From: Larus michahellis
Taxonomy: Eukaryota; Chordata; Aves; Charadriiformes; Laridae
Length of the DNA: 64,000 nt
NCBI RefSeq assembly: GCF_964199755.1
Contig: NC_133910.1
Location: forward strand, 9,667,711-9,731,710
Reading direction: 5' to 3'
The notes beneath the pieces were generated by a model. It made no database searches. It was not told the origin of the DNA and saw nothing but the letters and a program-made list of their open reading frames with translations. Below are positions 30,381 to 44,600 of the stretch, one piece after another (within the stretch, counting starts at the first letter, position 1; every line of letters starts with the position of its first letter). A program made the position numbers and the translations under genes.

Positions 30381-33300
30381 CTGCTGACCCTACATTTGCC
30401 TAGAGTTAGTCCTATGTTTCCTCACCTAATGGCTCTTGTAGGCTGCACCACTTTCCCAACACAGCTCAATGCACCAGGTCCCCCAGGAGGCCTGAGCGCT
30501 GGAACAAGAGACTGAATTGGCTGAGCAACACAAACAGCGACTGCCGCAGCCATAACAAGGTCTTCCGGCGCCTGTGGACTTAAGCCACAGGCTCACGAAT
30601 GGCAGCCAGGGCGAGGAGGACAATCAGAGATCTCTGCGAGCAAACCCTTCCATGAAAAAAAAGCATACCCTGGTTTTCCTGAGTCGCTGAGATGTTTTTA
30701 GGAGGTTTTCAGGGAATTTTGAACGAGGGGCAAGTAGAAAACTTGGATCTTTTCTTTATAAGGTCTCTGGATCTCTAATTTGAGGATTGTCCAACGACTA
30801 CCGCTGGGGACTGTTGAGTGCTGCACATGGAAGTTTCCTCTTTGGCGTGGGCAGATGTCCCTGAGCAGGAGCAGTGCTCACTGACCCTGAATACAAGTTG
30901 TTTTGCAGATCTCCTGCTCCTTTCCCTCTCCCTTCCCTGTCCCTCTGCGTATCAGGGGTCAGTTTATAGTTTTGGAGCTTTTGGTTCAGTGAAGTTTCTC
31001 CCAGTCACACCTGTGAACATCCTCTTGCTATGGAAGATGTTATTGTGCATTTCACCCACAAATGAAAGATTGTGAAGTCTCACAGATGTGTCATCTCTAA
31101 GCTGTAGTTAAAATCTACATTTATCTGTAATTTACTTTATAAAACACATTAATAAAAATAATTAAAGCCACATAGCCGGAGCATCCACCCACCAAAGAGA
31201 CATCATTAACATTCCCTGCACCTGAATAACAAGCAAGGAAAAACAACATGGGGATTTAGAGTTCAACTTGCAAAAGATAACACCATGCATTAGAAGCGAA
31301 TGAGCCTCCCAATGGGAGCAGCACTAGAGAATGGAAAGAAAATAAAGTAGGGCAGTGTGCCAAATTCAGGAGGTTTAAAAAAATAAGCAGCACAGCCATC
31401 ACAAAAGAATCCCCGTTTCAGCCCAGCATGGGAGGAAGTATGAACTGAAACCCAACGAGGATTTCCATGTTACTGTCTTAATTTGTAAAGGCTTTGAAAA
31501 ATAACACAATGCTGAGCTGGTCTTTCTTTTTTGGGAAGAGGGGAGAGGGTCAAAGGGAACTGTATTGGTTATCAAATAATGACAGAAAAAGCTATTCTCT
31601 CTGGCTCTCCTGAACTCCCAAGTGACTTGAAGGGACACAAAACACATCCAAAGAAACCCTTGCGCAGGGAGGCAAAGCAAAGCCTGCACCTTTCTCCAGC
31701 ATGCTGCTCTTGTGTAGCTGTTCCCTGCCTCCTTGCTGTGCTCTGACACACAGCGGCTGTCCCCCAGAGGGACGGGAACTGCACCTTGAAATGGAGACTG
31801 ATGCTTTGCCTCACACAGGAAGACAAGCTTTGGAGACTATAAAGCATATGGCAATAATGGCAGGATTAGATCGCGTGCATTCTCTGACAGTTCTGGACAC
31901 GCACCACCACGAAGGGCTCATACCTATAATTACTGGTCCAAGCTGGAGGGAGTTTATGCTAATAACACCCACAGGTACTGGGCACAGAGCCTTTTTGTCC
32001 ATATTGTTGGGGGATGCCGCATTCATATCTAACTTTTCCTTTGCCTCCTGTTTTCAAACCCGTTCAGAATTTTTTGCTTTTTCCCATTCTTATTCTGTCA
32101 ATTTTAATTGTATAAACCCAGCTTTTCACCTTTTGTTGCTCAATGGATATAGGAGAAGGCGAAATGCAGGTAGAGCAACACAAAAGCAAAAGGCAGGTGA
32201 GCTTTGAAGGAAAAGGGGTCTAGGAAAGGGACAAAAAGGAGCATAGAAATGGAGGGTTGATCTCTGTTGTACTCACAGCATGGAGTAAGCCAAGCAACAG
32301 CTACTGTACCTTAACTAGGCAACCGGTAGAAAATCAAACCTTCCCTGTGATCAATAGGGTGACGGTGAAAGTTTGATTAGCCTCAGAAAAATTACAATAA
32401 GGAGAGAACTTTTTCTCTCCATGGGCTGGGTGATTTCCCTGTGAAAGTTTTTACAAGAATGAGGCTGCATATAATGCGTCTTGTTAACCCAAATTACATG
32501 CACTCGAATTCCCTCTCTTTCCCCAAAGAAATCAGAGAAGAAATCAGGCGTGAAATGGCATGTGGGTGGGGCTGAGCGGAGCAAGCACTACACTTGTAAT
32601 TAAATGAGACTGGCTGAGCCCCCACTTCTCAGAGCTTTTCAGTTTTTCTGCCAGGCTCCGCTCCCTCCCCAGGAACACGGGGATGTAGTTTTACATACAC
32701 GGGGACTGTATTTGTACACAGATTTTACGCACTCTGTGCAAAAGAAAGCGTGCTGCAGGAAAGGGGGGTGCCCCTTGCCTTTCTCCAGGTCAGGCAATCC
32801 TCAGACCTAAACTTCATGCTGCAGCCCCAGAGCAGAGTTGCCTGCTAGAAATGTGTCTTCCACTAATTTGTCAAGTCCACTTTGTAATAATCTCAACAGA
32901 AGGCCTTCTATCCTAGTCACTAGAGACAACTGGACAGTGTGGCAATTTAATTTTTCTATTCATGTTCATAGTTTCTGCTACCAGATAATGTCACCAACCT
33001 TTTCACCAGATGTGCTGGGAGCCCCTTCTGTCCTGTCCTCTCTGGGCGTGAGCCCATGCCCTCTTGGTGCCCTGACGGGGTGACATTCCCTGGTCACTGT
33101 TAGTGGGACAGCACGTGTGACGCTGCTTTACAGCATGTCATGTTTGCTAACTACGTTTCATTGATCAGGAGGACTGAAAGTCTTTTGAGCCTTTACATGG
33201 CTTAATAGTGTGGTGAGTTTACAGCCTGCTCCGATAAAGTTTTGCCAAGGAATGGGCTCTCCTCTGAATAGCGGCTGGCTGCTGCTTTGCTAACAGTATG

Positions 33301-33792
33301 TGTTTCAGAAGTTACTAATTTCTCCCAGTCCGTAACAAGGGGCAAAACGTGTGGACGCAGTAGTACAGGAGAGGGGCAGTCGGTACCTGGAGATATCCAA
33401 GAGACTCAGCCCTACTCAAAAGCCCTTCTTGGGGCACAAGGGAAGGAGAGAAGAGGCCGTACCAGCGATGCCATGCTGTTCCTGTACCCGCAGGCTCTTT
33501 GGAGGTGGTGCACCGAGCACGGGAGTGCTCAGCAGGTACTTGTGTGAGTTTGTTGTCAGATCCTGTTTGGAGATGAAGACACACCAGCCGAGCCAGCCCA
33601 GTCCCCAAGCCAAGTCCAGCGAAGGCATCTTTTTAACCTTGTGTCGGTGCTCTTGTCCGAAATGCCTGGTTTGATGCAGTTTATTGTAGCTTGAACAGCA
33701 ATCTTGTGCACATGGGAACTGTAATTCCCAATCCTTGGCATAAAATCCATAGGAATGGAGTCCCTGTTTCCCAGAAAACAGTTTATTAGGTT

Positions 33793-33846
33793 GCTACTAT
33801 TACTAACAACAGTAATAGAAGTACTAATAATGTCAATACTAATAAT
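33793..33846 (+). repeat. Degenerate TACTAATAA repeat
   Basis: TACTAATAA at 33822-33830 and 33837-33845, preceded by related TACTATTACTAAC at 33794-33806. An imperfect A/T-rich simple repeat. Confidence 0.7.
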
Positions 33847-36800
33847 TTGCACGGTAGCAGTGCCAAGAGTCTCTGCCTCACAGCAGGGTCCAGTTGTGAC
33901 AGGTGCCAAAGCACATACAAGACCCAGAAGACTTTGCAATCCAAAGACACTCAACAAAGTTTAGGTGAAAGGAGCACTTCAGCTCCACTTTTACAGTGGA
34001 AGACTGAGCTGCTGGTGGAATTTAATGGTAAGACGGATGTTTCGTTGTGAAAAACAATGTTGTGACTCTTCTCGTAGCTTCTGCTTTGCTGTATGTTTCC
34101 CCCTGTAGGTGCAGAGACCTGCCATTGCTCCCAGGCTTGTGCTCCTCCAGCTTTCTGGCCCTGGCTGTCCTTGAAGCCCACTGTCTCCTTCTCGGCTTGT
34201 GTCTCTCCTGCTGCTGGTGCGTTGGCACCCTGCCTGCTGGGGCTCCTTGCTTCTCGGGCCTCCCCTTAGTTTCTGGCTTTGTTTTTGCCAGTGAAGCATA
34301 CGGTACGGTGCCAGTGGTCCCGGTGATGCAAGGGAAGGCTGCGATTGCAATAATAAGCCGAGTGAGTAAGCCCTCGGGGGAGCAACCTGGGGCAACGTGC
34401 TGGTGGTGCTGCCTTCCTCCGGGAAGCAGGGATGAGGAAAAGAAACAAAGGAGACCAATGAAGGGGGACGAGCAGGTGGCACCGGGGAGGCAGCAGGTGT
34501 AAGCAAGACAGCAGTGTTCAAAAGATTACAAGAGGAACACATGGAGAATATGAAGCTGAAAGAGATGCTCGATCTGGGACAAGGGAATGCTGAAGAAGGA
34601 GCCACATTTTAGGCCTTTGCAACAATAGCTTGTGAGGAGGTCTGCTTACGAGAGGATCAGCTCTCCTCCTGACTGACAGCTGCTAAATGTGTCAGTAGCT
34701 CAAAAGGAGATGTTTTCAGTGCATGCACCTCGGGCTGATACGCTGCCTCAGGTCAGGTATATTTTACATGCTATAAAATACCAGCATCTTCAACAGTTCC
34801 TGAGAATCTGCGCTCCTCTGCGGTCATCAAAATGCACTCCTCATTCACAGTCTCCTTCCGACACTGGGAATATCTCAACCCTTAGCAACAGGTGATGACA
34901 GGGCATGACATGTTATATCAGTGTTTCAGTCTCTAGAAGATTAAGATTAGATTCCTCCCAGTTTTGCATTAATGTCCTGTGAGATGCACAGGGCTCAGGT
35001 TGCAAGCAAAATATCGAGTTTCCTACACATGGTTGTACGGCTGAGCTCTGCAAAAGCACGACTAATATATTGGTAATACTTTTATCTTTTTCTTTATATT
35101 CAGAAAACCTTTACTTGGGGACAACTTAATGTAATGCTTTGACGATGCAGATGCCACATCAAGAACATGTAAAATTAAACTAATTTTTCATTAGGGCCCC
35201 CTCACAAACAGCAGAGATGGCTTGTGGAAAACACAGGTAAAGCTGCATTTTTTTAGATGATGTTGTGTGCAACCAAATTTACTGCAGGCTGCAATCTGGG
35301 GACTGACGGTCCTGTCTGCTTTAGTTTGGTGAGGAAACTCCTGAGGCTTTTTGGGTATTCCTGCAGTACACAGGGCGAGATGACGTGGGGATTACCCGGC
35401 TGGCGCCTCCTGCCTCTGCACAACGCTGACCCACAACAGGCCAGTGGCTACTCAACAGGGCTGATCAGGGAGTCACCTAATAAAAACCCTGGAATTATGT
35501 GTTGGAGGCCAGTGCCTCTAGTCTTGATCTGTGTCCAAAAGCAGCGAGGAGAATAAAGCCGAGGGGCTCTGATGTTATTTAGCTATTTACTTCTTGTTCT
35601 TACTATATCCAAATGTTCTCGGAAACTGTTATGAAATCTGAGCATCGGCTTGCTTCCAGGTACTGTGCCTCTATGGAAAGGAGGAGAGTTAGGCCAAAAC
35701 TGGAGCTCTGGGGAAGGCTATGCTTCAGCAGGGAGAGAATCTGGAGATTTAGTGTTAATCCAAAGAAATTGCTGCAGCTGGGCCACATTAGTCCATTTTT
35801 GCAAATTAATAGAAAGGTAGGGACGGACAGGTCTGGCGCGTGGGACCCAAATGGGGTCATTTAGTGTGTGTCCAACCAAGGGAGCTTTCCCAGCGCTGTG
35901 ACAGCTACATGGGCACACGCTGCGTTCCCTAGCGCCACAGATCACATACAATATAACTCAAGTCTTTCAGCCTCCCTAATGAATCCTGTTAACTGGATCA
36001 TTAGCAATGATCAGCTATGCAAACGGCAAAAGAGGTAACCAGTTATTAACAGAGGACTCTTTTATTGTTTCTAAAAATACGCCTGTGCAGCTAGGTGTTT
36101 TCTTGTTCTCTATGCACACATTAAAGAGAAACTGCAGAGCAATAAACGTTAGTATTTAAAAACACCCAACTTAAGAAGGGCACATTCACTATAACTTTCC
36201 TCTTTATGGAGGAATAACAAAGGATCCCAAAGCTTCTATGGTTCTACAGAGACTATAAAACGATTGTGAGTTTAACTGAATCTTTCCTGGTTTTGAAGGT
36301 TTAAGATTAGTGTATGTCAAGGGAATATGCTTTGTTAATACTTAAGGTTCAGTCCAGCTGCATTTTTCCTGCATTTTATGGCGTCTGGTTTTGTCACTTT
36401 CAACAGTTAGGTAACACACCAAGATAAGAAACATGCCCAGAATTAAACTCTGTAAAATGAGAAATTGGGCTTACAGTTTCCCGTTACAGGCTTTGTAGGA
36501 CTGGAAACTCGGGCAGCCAGAAACATGCGGCACTAGTGCAGTAAGTGACAGATTTCCATGTCAATTATTCATATCTAACAACAGATCTACTGCTAAGTAA
36601 ATACATTTAATGAAGAGAGCCAGCTTACAGTAGCAAAGAACGGTTTGGGGTACAAAGGCAGCATGTGTAATAGGCTGGGTTTGTCTCCTTCAAATTTCTG
36701 ACAGAAAGCTTAGAAGCGTGAAAGAAAACGCTAAGCCCTCCAACATACTCTTGCTGTCTTTTACCTTCTATTAAGAGGGACTGGGATGCTGAGCAGTTGC

Positions 36801-37589
36801 AAAGTGCTGAGTGTTTAAGTATTGTTGCACACGCTGTAGATTGTTTTCTCCCTGACCTGTACAGCAGATCTGAAATCGTTCCTCTAACCAAAAGCCATAT
36901 CAGTGACCAGGGATGGCGTCACCTCTAACACCATAACTTCTCCTTATCCCGGCAATCCCGCGCTCCTGACCTCTGGGCCCAGTGTTCTTCCCAAACACTC
37001 TTTCAGTGATTTTTATATAGAAATGTATCTTTATCTTCTTTCAGTTGTAAAGCTCCTAGGACTTTCACTGTCTCTCAGGGAAGGAGAAAGGGTAGACTTC
37101 TCATGCTCTCAGCCTTACCTATTTGACTGTGTTTAGTTTCCCACATCCCTGCTTCACAGACCTGTGCTTTCTCATCTGCAGTTACCAAAAAATATGATCT
37201 AGTGGCTCCTTCCTGCAAAAGGAAGATTTCCTTCAGTACCATCCAGTGTAAATTCCTCTGAGTTTGTTGCATGTGGTTGATTTGTGCGTTCTCATATATC
37301 TTGCAAATTCCTGAATCGATATGCAATGGTTTCTGGTTTCCATTTTCCAGGGTCTCCTGCCTTCAGCACAGCTTGGCCAAGCGGCAGTTGGGACTCAGAA
37401 GGTGACACTAGAGGTACGCACACATGGTCACATTCATCTGCTGCAGTTTCGTTTTCTCATGGCTTCCCATGTGAAATGTAATGACTTCCACTCTAGCTTA
37501 GCACTGTTCACTCAAGAACTTCAAAGCACTTTCTCAAAATAAAGTTAAGTAACCTCTGGACAGGCTCCATGTGGTGGCTGCAGAGTGAA

Positions 37590-38375
37590 CTAGTGTCGGC
37601 AGTGGAAACGGGAGGCAGGAGCCCTGCCTTGGCCTCTGCTCCAACCAACAGGCAGAAAAAGAAAGAACAGAAATACCTGGAGTCCTGCCAGAAACACATT
37701 CTTCCTTTTAACACTTGGCATCACCTCCAATATAATTGTGGAATTAAAATGGATTCTATTTTTATGCAGATCTTGTAAAATGTAAAAGCAGCCTGGCTTT
37801 CCGTCTTTTCTAAGCCCGCTGATAATGACGGTATCTGCATGTGAGTGGCAGCAACACACCTTACGCTCCAAACTCAGATCCCAAGGAGCTGGGGCTGTTT
37901 TGTGGGGAGAAAGTGGTTCTACAAATAGCTGCCAGTGTCTTTTCCGAGATCCCTCTTTTGTGCTGGAATAGCCAGAAGGGACTCGGGAGAATCCTGTCAG
38001 TGCCAGTGGGTGTTGGTGTGCACAAGCTATAACCTCTGGGACAAAACCGAAAGGCAGAAAAAGAGAGCACGAGCACAAAACATGACTAGGAACTGCCGGC
38101 ACTTGGGGAACCAAAGAGTAAAGAATCCCAGAAAAGAGCATTGTATAGCTTTTATATTGATCTAAAATGGATTCCTGAATTCTGTAGGCACAATAGGGGT
38201 AGAACTGGAAAAGGTATAAAGATAAATGAAGGCTACAAATGGCCTTCATTACGTTAAAAAAGGCTTTCAGAGTGTGTGTGGTTGGGCTTATTTCTGTAAC
38301 ACGAATGACACTGGCTGCAGCGTAACTTCTGCTGTCATTTAGTGTATTGAGTGAAGTGTTAGGAGATGATGCCAA
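37590..38375 (-). other. Unassigned 261-codon ORF in the 3' flank of LHX2
   Basis: The longest open frame of the left 46 kb, in a region of moderate GC. The predicted peptide has several hydrophobic and Cys-rich stretches (SHVLCSCSLFLPFGFV, AGLQVFLFFLFLPVGW) but no motif of a known family. No splice or promoter context supports it. It may be chance or a decayed insertion. Confidence 0.2.
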
Positions 38376-39855
38376 GTGTATATGAAATGGAGAAAGTCCG
38401 GGTCTCTGTTAATTAGGGTTGACTGAAAGAGACAGTAGGAATATCCATGATTGATTTCTTTAAGCATAATACCAGCTCCAAAAGGCATCAGCAGCTGGCC
38501 AGGGCAGCAGCCCGTTCCAAGAATTCTCTTACGAACCCTGCCCAGATGAAAGAGAGCACTGCAGACAGCACTGGAGGGGAAGAGCCTCCTTTCAAAGAGC
38601 CGTGCAAGCTCATGGGTATGAAACATCTTATCTCCTGAGTCCACGGGTAGCTCACGCTTGTCTGCCAACTTCTCCAGAAATGGTCAGATCATACAGTAAC
38701 AAAAATGGATATAAAAGCTTTTGAGCTACTTCTAAGGGATCTGTGCATGTGAACTAATAAAGGCAAGTCTGTGGTCAGCAGGGTTAAATCCACTAGACAA
38801 CTCCAGTAGAAAACATTCAGGGGATCTACAGTTTGAAAAAGCTGAAACTGCCTGTCTAGAATAATCACAAAAGCAATGATAAAATAGTGTTCTCTCTCAA
38901 AAAGTTTCATGCAACCACTAACAAGTTCTCAGAACCTTTGGGTGCAAGAGATGAGATGTCTCTGGGGATTTGGTCCAGGCGATGTCATCTGTTTACCATC
39001 TTATCTGTCTGTTGGTGACAGACTTGGCCTTTCAGAAATTGTTCTTCCCTGCATTCCCAGAATCCTTGCCCAGACTAGCTTGCCATCAGCTTCTTGCTCA
39101 ATCACAGCCTGCAAAGCCATATCACAGAGTACCTCTTTTGTTAGTCTTGATTTCCAGAACAAGGATAGCAAAAAATGAGTGATCAAACATGTGGAAATGA
39201 TGTGAGAAGGCAAATGAAATAGTTGGTGGAAAAGCAATTTCTGTAGGCCGTAATCAGAAAAACAGAGTTGAAACCTGTCCACACTGATCTCACATCTGCG
39301 CTTCCTGTGTGCCAGGGTTGAGCAGATGGACCACATCCCTCTATGTGATGATAGTTAGGCAAAAACCTGGTTTGAACAATATTTTGAAAGTGTGACGTGC
39401 TACGGTGGAGCTACCAGAGCTGTTGGGCAGCTCCAGAGGCACAACAGCTCTCGGGGCCAGAGGCATTCAGCCAAACAGGGTTTACCACAGCTGCCAGATT
39501 TATCTTGTAAATTCACCAAGAGCAGAGCTGACAAGAACATAAATATGCCTCTTGGACTCATTTCTTCCTTTAGTTGTTAAGGAGAGCCAGTAAGGTCTGT
39601 CAGATCTATTCATGGAGAGCCACTGGGAGAATTTGGTTTTTTATCTCTGTGTAGGGAAGAAATTGTCTCTAGTTGTCTAGGAAAGGTTTCAGCCAACACG
39701 AATAATATGTGGATTAGAGCTCCTTAGCATAGTTGCTCTTTATTGGACCAATATGCTCACAGAAATTCAAAACCCATTCCTAGGAACACTTTAAATTACC
39801 AAAGCACGAGTGTCTTCTCACTGCTTTCAAATAGTAACCAAGGAACATTAAATTA

Positions 39856-39871
39856 CACAGTAATTACTGTG
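39856..39871. promoter_or_regulatory. 16-bp perfect palindrome centred on TAATTA
   Basis: CACAGTAATTACTGTG reads the same on both strands and has the LIM-homeodomain core TAATTA at its centre. Other TAAT/ATTA words lie nearby (39847-39855, 39970-39985). Binding is inferred only. Confidence 0.5.
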
Positions 39872-41384
39872 CAGTGGATGGATAACGGCCTGGGTAGTTC
39901 TGTGTCACTGGAAGAGAAATGTATGGTGATTTCTGTTTGCAGTGCTGCAAATTCATTGTGGCTTCCTAACACTAATTACCCAGTAATCTGTATGCACCTG
40001 CAAAAAGTCATTGCTGATATTTATCAATTAAACCAGGTCACCATAGAATTGCATAACACTTCCCAAATATTTTTGTCCCTCTTGTTTTAGCTGTTGCATT
40101 ATTTTATTTCATAGGCACTGGGCTAAACAATGCAGTGGATAGAATAGCTTGCTTTAATGAAAAGCTTAGTTGTTTTTTTTCTAGACGTTACTGCAAAATT
40201 TAACTTTCTGTTAAGTGCTGGATTTTACAATCTAATAAATTGGTATAATGCTATGTAAACAAGCTGTGTAAATATATATGCAGATCCATGCCTGTTACAG
40301 GGATTTTTTTTAACAAAAGAAGAACTTCCACAGAAGTGGTATTCTCAGGAAATAATTATGATTTGCACAGTGTTATGCATTAGCATGCTAAATGATATTG
40401 CTAGGTCTGAATTTACTGTCAGCAGGTTGCATATTTTAAGTACTGTGCTTTGCTCAAAACAAAGCCCCCGAAATACTTACTGACCTTTGTTGCTACAAAA
40501 ATCCAGTTATTAGGCCAGAAAAATCTGCTGACATTATATTAATCTGATCAGAAATCCACTGAATGCCCAGTATATCTTTTTATCCCGTCCTTGAAAAAAA
40601 AAATTGTAAAATTGATAAATGCCATTCATGGCCCTGATCCAGCCCAACTCTTTACCGGGCTGAATGGTGAGAAGAAACACATGTTTAATTAGAATAAAAG
40701 GTTAGGGGGGAGAGTGCAATTGTTAGGCCTGTCAGTATTTGCTGCTTCAGTGGAAATAATTTTTGAGGCTGGGTTCTCTCTCCCTCGGCGTGGAGAACTC
40801 GCACGCTGGCAGTCGCTGGTTTGTCGTGTCTGCTCGCTGCCGCCGCGGCCAGAGACGGTTCCCCCAACAAAACCCGGACACAGCTCTGGGTCCTACCTTG
40901 ACTGCTCATCACTCCACGCAGAGAGTGAAAGCTCCCTATAAAACAATCAAGCGTGCAGCTAAACCCAGGCGAAGATCCGGGCTTTTCTGTAACTGCTGTG
41001 TCACATCTGCTGCTTTTTTAACTAGGGATAGTAACAGATGATGACTGATGCAACTCAGTTCATGGCACAAAGCCAAAGCCAGCTTCAGTAAAAAAATACA
41101 AAAATGGCTCTGTAACACCCCAAATGCTGAAAGACTAACTTTGTACATAGCTTACAAAATAAGAAATGTTAGCAAAATGAAACATGGATATTGATTACAA
41201 TTATAAATGATTACAGTTAATTGCAAATATAGGCTATTTTTTTCTCTGCCGTTCCCCAGGAGCTCAGCTTGCTTACTGAACATTTTCAGGGAAGTTTACC
41301 AGTCAAGCCCATGCAGCCTGTGAAGATGCCCTCCTAGCAGCACTGTGCCACAGAACGAGGGGATAAACGCTTCATTAGCAGCAT

Positions 41385-41392
41385 ATTTGCAT
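41385..41392 (+). promoter_or_regulatory. POU octamer ATTTGCAT
   Basis: A perfect octamer (ATGCAAAT on the minus strand), flanked by CATTAGCAGCAT. One of several in the window (also near 10886, 18199 and at 54932). A motif this short can occur by chance. Confidence 0.3.
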
Positions 41393-41600
41393 GTAAAGGC
41401 ATCGCTCTGCTATTTGGTGTAGCCTTCTTTCCCCCAGGGACTTTTCAGACAAATTACTGAGAACTCACCTAATGTTATGACAGAGTCAAACTCGATTCTT
41501 CACTTTCCACATCGCTTTAAGCATCCCAGCTAAAGCCTGCAATGAACTACAGACCGTCCCTCCACTTGCGGGAGTGAAAACCCGAGCGCTCAGAGTCCGG

Positions 41601-44600
41601 CCGCTCTGCTGCATGTCCTCATGACCGCAGCACCTTCCTGTGTGTCAAAAATACACCCTCTTTATTCCCTATTTATAGTGATTTGCCAGTCCTAACATAC
41701 TCTTAAAACACATTTTTATTCACTGTAGATCAAGAATCTAATATTTATTCCTTTGCTTCTCTTTAATTAGAGTGAGAACGGACCAGATCCATTTAGCCCC
41801 TGCTGCCTCCATGGGTAGTGCCATATCATCACTGACCAGCCAGAAATGCAATGTACGGGAGAGTGCGAACGGTGTGTGTGGTTGGCGACACTTAGTTTTT
41901 TAAGCAAAGATACTGCAGACTCAGACGGAATTCTTTGAAGTATGGGATTAAGCAGATTCTAATCAACTCGCCCACAGGACAAGACAAAAAGGACTCGAAG
42001 GTCTGGAGAGGGAGGTGTCATATTCTAACCTTGGAAAGTAGAAATGCAGATAACTGGCAACTGCGTGATTGTATGCACCAAAACGTGGGTGCACAGGGAT
42101 TTCCCACCCATCCAAACCCTGGCTGCCAGTGCGAACTGGACACGTTCCACCTGTAGCCTTTTCAAATGTGGGTCAAAGTGGTCTCAGAAACGCATAGGCC
42201 GTTCATTTTACAGATCATAATTTTAGCTACGGATGCATTAATTGCTACCAGGAATGGTTTAACTCCTCCTTATTCAGAAGGGCTCGATTCCTGCAGTGGT
42301 AGGAAAAAACTCCAGTGAAGCATTCAGATGGGTGGAGGATTCACACTGTGAGCAGTCAGAGTGTGCCAGGCAAAGAAGTGTCTGCCAGCGTCGGCGCGAG
42401 AAGGCAGGTGAGCTGGAGGACGGAAACTGGGTGTCAGGGAGGTGATCTACCTTCTGTAAAGTAAACCCAGCCCATTGCCAGCGGTTTGCGATGCATCCTG
42501 GAGAAGAACCAGGGTTAAAAAGACGGAAAGAAAAGGGGAAAAAAAGTCCTTCTTAAAACATCTAGTCTTATCTCTTCACACTATACTTGATGTTATGACC
42601 CTTTCTAATGGCAACTTACATCAAATTTCATTTTAAAAAGCAGCAACAGAGTTATGTAATTAGTCCTGGCTTTCTGAAGTAAAAAAACATAATCATAATT
42701 CATCTACTTTCAATTAAGTTCTCTCCTTCCAAGCAGTATTAAGTCACTGTGAAAACCGTAAGCATGTACACGTGGAACTGCTTTTAGTCACCTGGATGTC
42801 TTTGCTATCGTCATGCCTAAATATGAAGCCTAATTATTATTTTGATTTGGGTTTTTTGCTTCTTTTCCTTTAGATGAAGATTATTATTACAGGTGCCTAA
42901 GCTTTACTCTTTACCTTCCAACAGACAAAAAATAACAAACAGTTATAGGAAAGTGCTCTAAATATGGGGGGTTTTTTAACAGCTAGGAGGAAAAGATAGT
43001 TTGGAAACCAAAATACCCTGCAGGCACTTTCTCCATCCATAAAGTATTTGATAAATTGACTTTTGCTTCCAGGGCAGGCACTCAGCTTCGTCATTGGTAT
43101 AATGATCCTTAGTCTTCTCTTCCCCAACTTAGATAATTTGAATGAAAAATAAGTCTTATGAAATGTAGCAATTAATAATGTCAATAAATTTTAAGTTGTG
43201 ATTACATATCACTTACAGTAATGCTATCCCTCTCTACTGTAGATCAAAATATATTTATTCAGCATTCTTAAGATCAAGTATCCTTTTTCTTTGCTTGACA
43301 AGAACAATCCAGCATGCTGTCGAGTCCCAAGGTGACTTGAAATTTTTTTTAATGCGTAATCCCTTTTTATATTCTGTGTTATGTATGAACTCAAAAGACA
43401 AAATATTTGCATTATTTTAAATAAACTAGGTAAAATGTATTTCAAAAAGTTTCTTGAGTCAAAAAGTAGCAAATCATTGTATGTATTTTCCATATTTGTA
43501 TAGGTTTCATTATATTCTTATTCTAAGTTACTCTTAAGTCTCTTTCATATTTAAAAAATGAACTACACACCTATCATGCAAAATGTAAAGAAGTATGTTC
43601 AACTAGTTCAAATTAGATATACAGTAAAAATACACTTCCAAAGAAATATCATTTCCATTTTTGTTCATGTTTTAAACAGAATTTCAGACTAATACATCAA
43701 ATGTGGAACTGTACAAGTATGTAGAGAAAGAAACATTAGGATTGCAGTAGTAAAAAAATGTACAGCATTCAAAACCAACAAGCTCTAAACAACCAAACAA
43801 TACCACAGGATTGAAACAATCATGGGGACAACATAGGTCATTGGAGCCAGTGAGTGAATCCTAATGCACCTACATAAAGACCCTACATAGAATATTGTCT
43901 CTTATTTATATGCAAAATCCCTGATTTGATTAAACCAGACAATTTCTCTAATTGTCTCTTATAGGTTTTAGATAAGATTAACACGAGAGTATTCCCCTTC
44001 ATAAATGTCAGTTATTTGAAAAGGCAATATTGAGAATTGATTTGAAAGGTATTCCCATCCACGTGGATTCAGGTAGTTAAAATACAGGATCACAAATAAT
44101 AGCACTGCAATTTTAAAGAACCATTTGAATTGTTATCAGCTACATTTGCCGTAACACTTAAGAATTCACGATTCGGTTTTTTAAAACTGTTTACAGGTTA
44201 CTACACCGGAGGGTTTAATTATGGTCTGTATCCATTTAGCAGTGGACCAACGTTGCCTTTTAAATTAAGAAAAGATCCAGCTAAGCATGTAAAAAAAATA
44301 AAATCTCCAAGGTAATTGACAACGAACAAAACATTACATACAGCAGAATCTCCGTGTCTGAATATCTTTGAAAGGCGGATATGTTCTCTTTTACAGTCCA
44401 CTAACCAGCACGATTTCCCTATCAGACATTTATATTATGAGGAAAAATATCTTGGACAAACCTGTAAATTATTAATTCAACCCAAATTATCTTTTTTAAT
44501 GTTTCATCATTGTGCATAAACTTAATGAGCTATGCTAGCCTATTGGTTTTAGTGACCAGAACATAATCCCTCTCACAGATCTTAGCTAGTTATGATTATT

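Larger units (their letters stand above)
30381..41600. other. Non-coding 3' flank, proximal part; no gene recognised
   Basis: Mixed to AT-rich sequence. Apart from the 261-codon ORF at 37590, ORFs include a 168-codon plus frame at 31701-32207 and a Ser/Pro-rich 204-codon minus frame at 33991-34605, neither recognisable. AT-rich, ORF-poor segments at 35980-36620 and 39690-40680 contain TAATTA and octamer-like words and are the better candidates for conserved regulatory elements. Confidence 0.5.

Noticed and set aside
42281..42291. tRNA B-box-like word GGCTCGATTCC
   Set aside because: No matching A box, acceptor stem or cloverleaf could be found around it.
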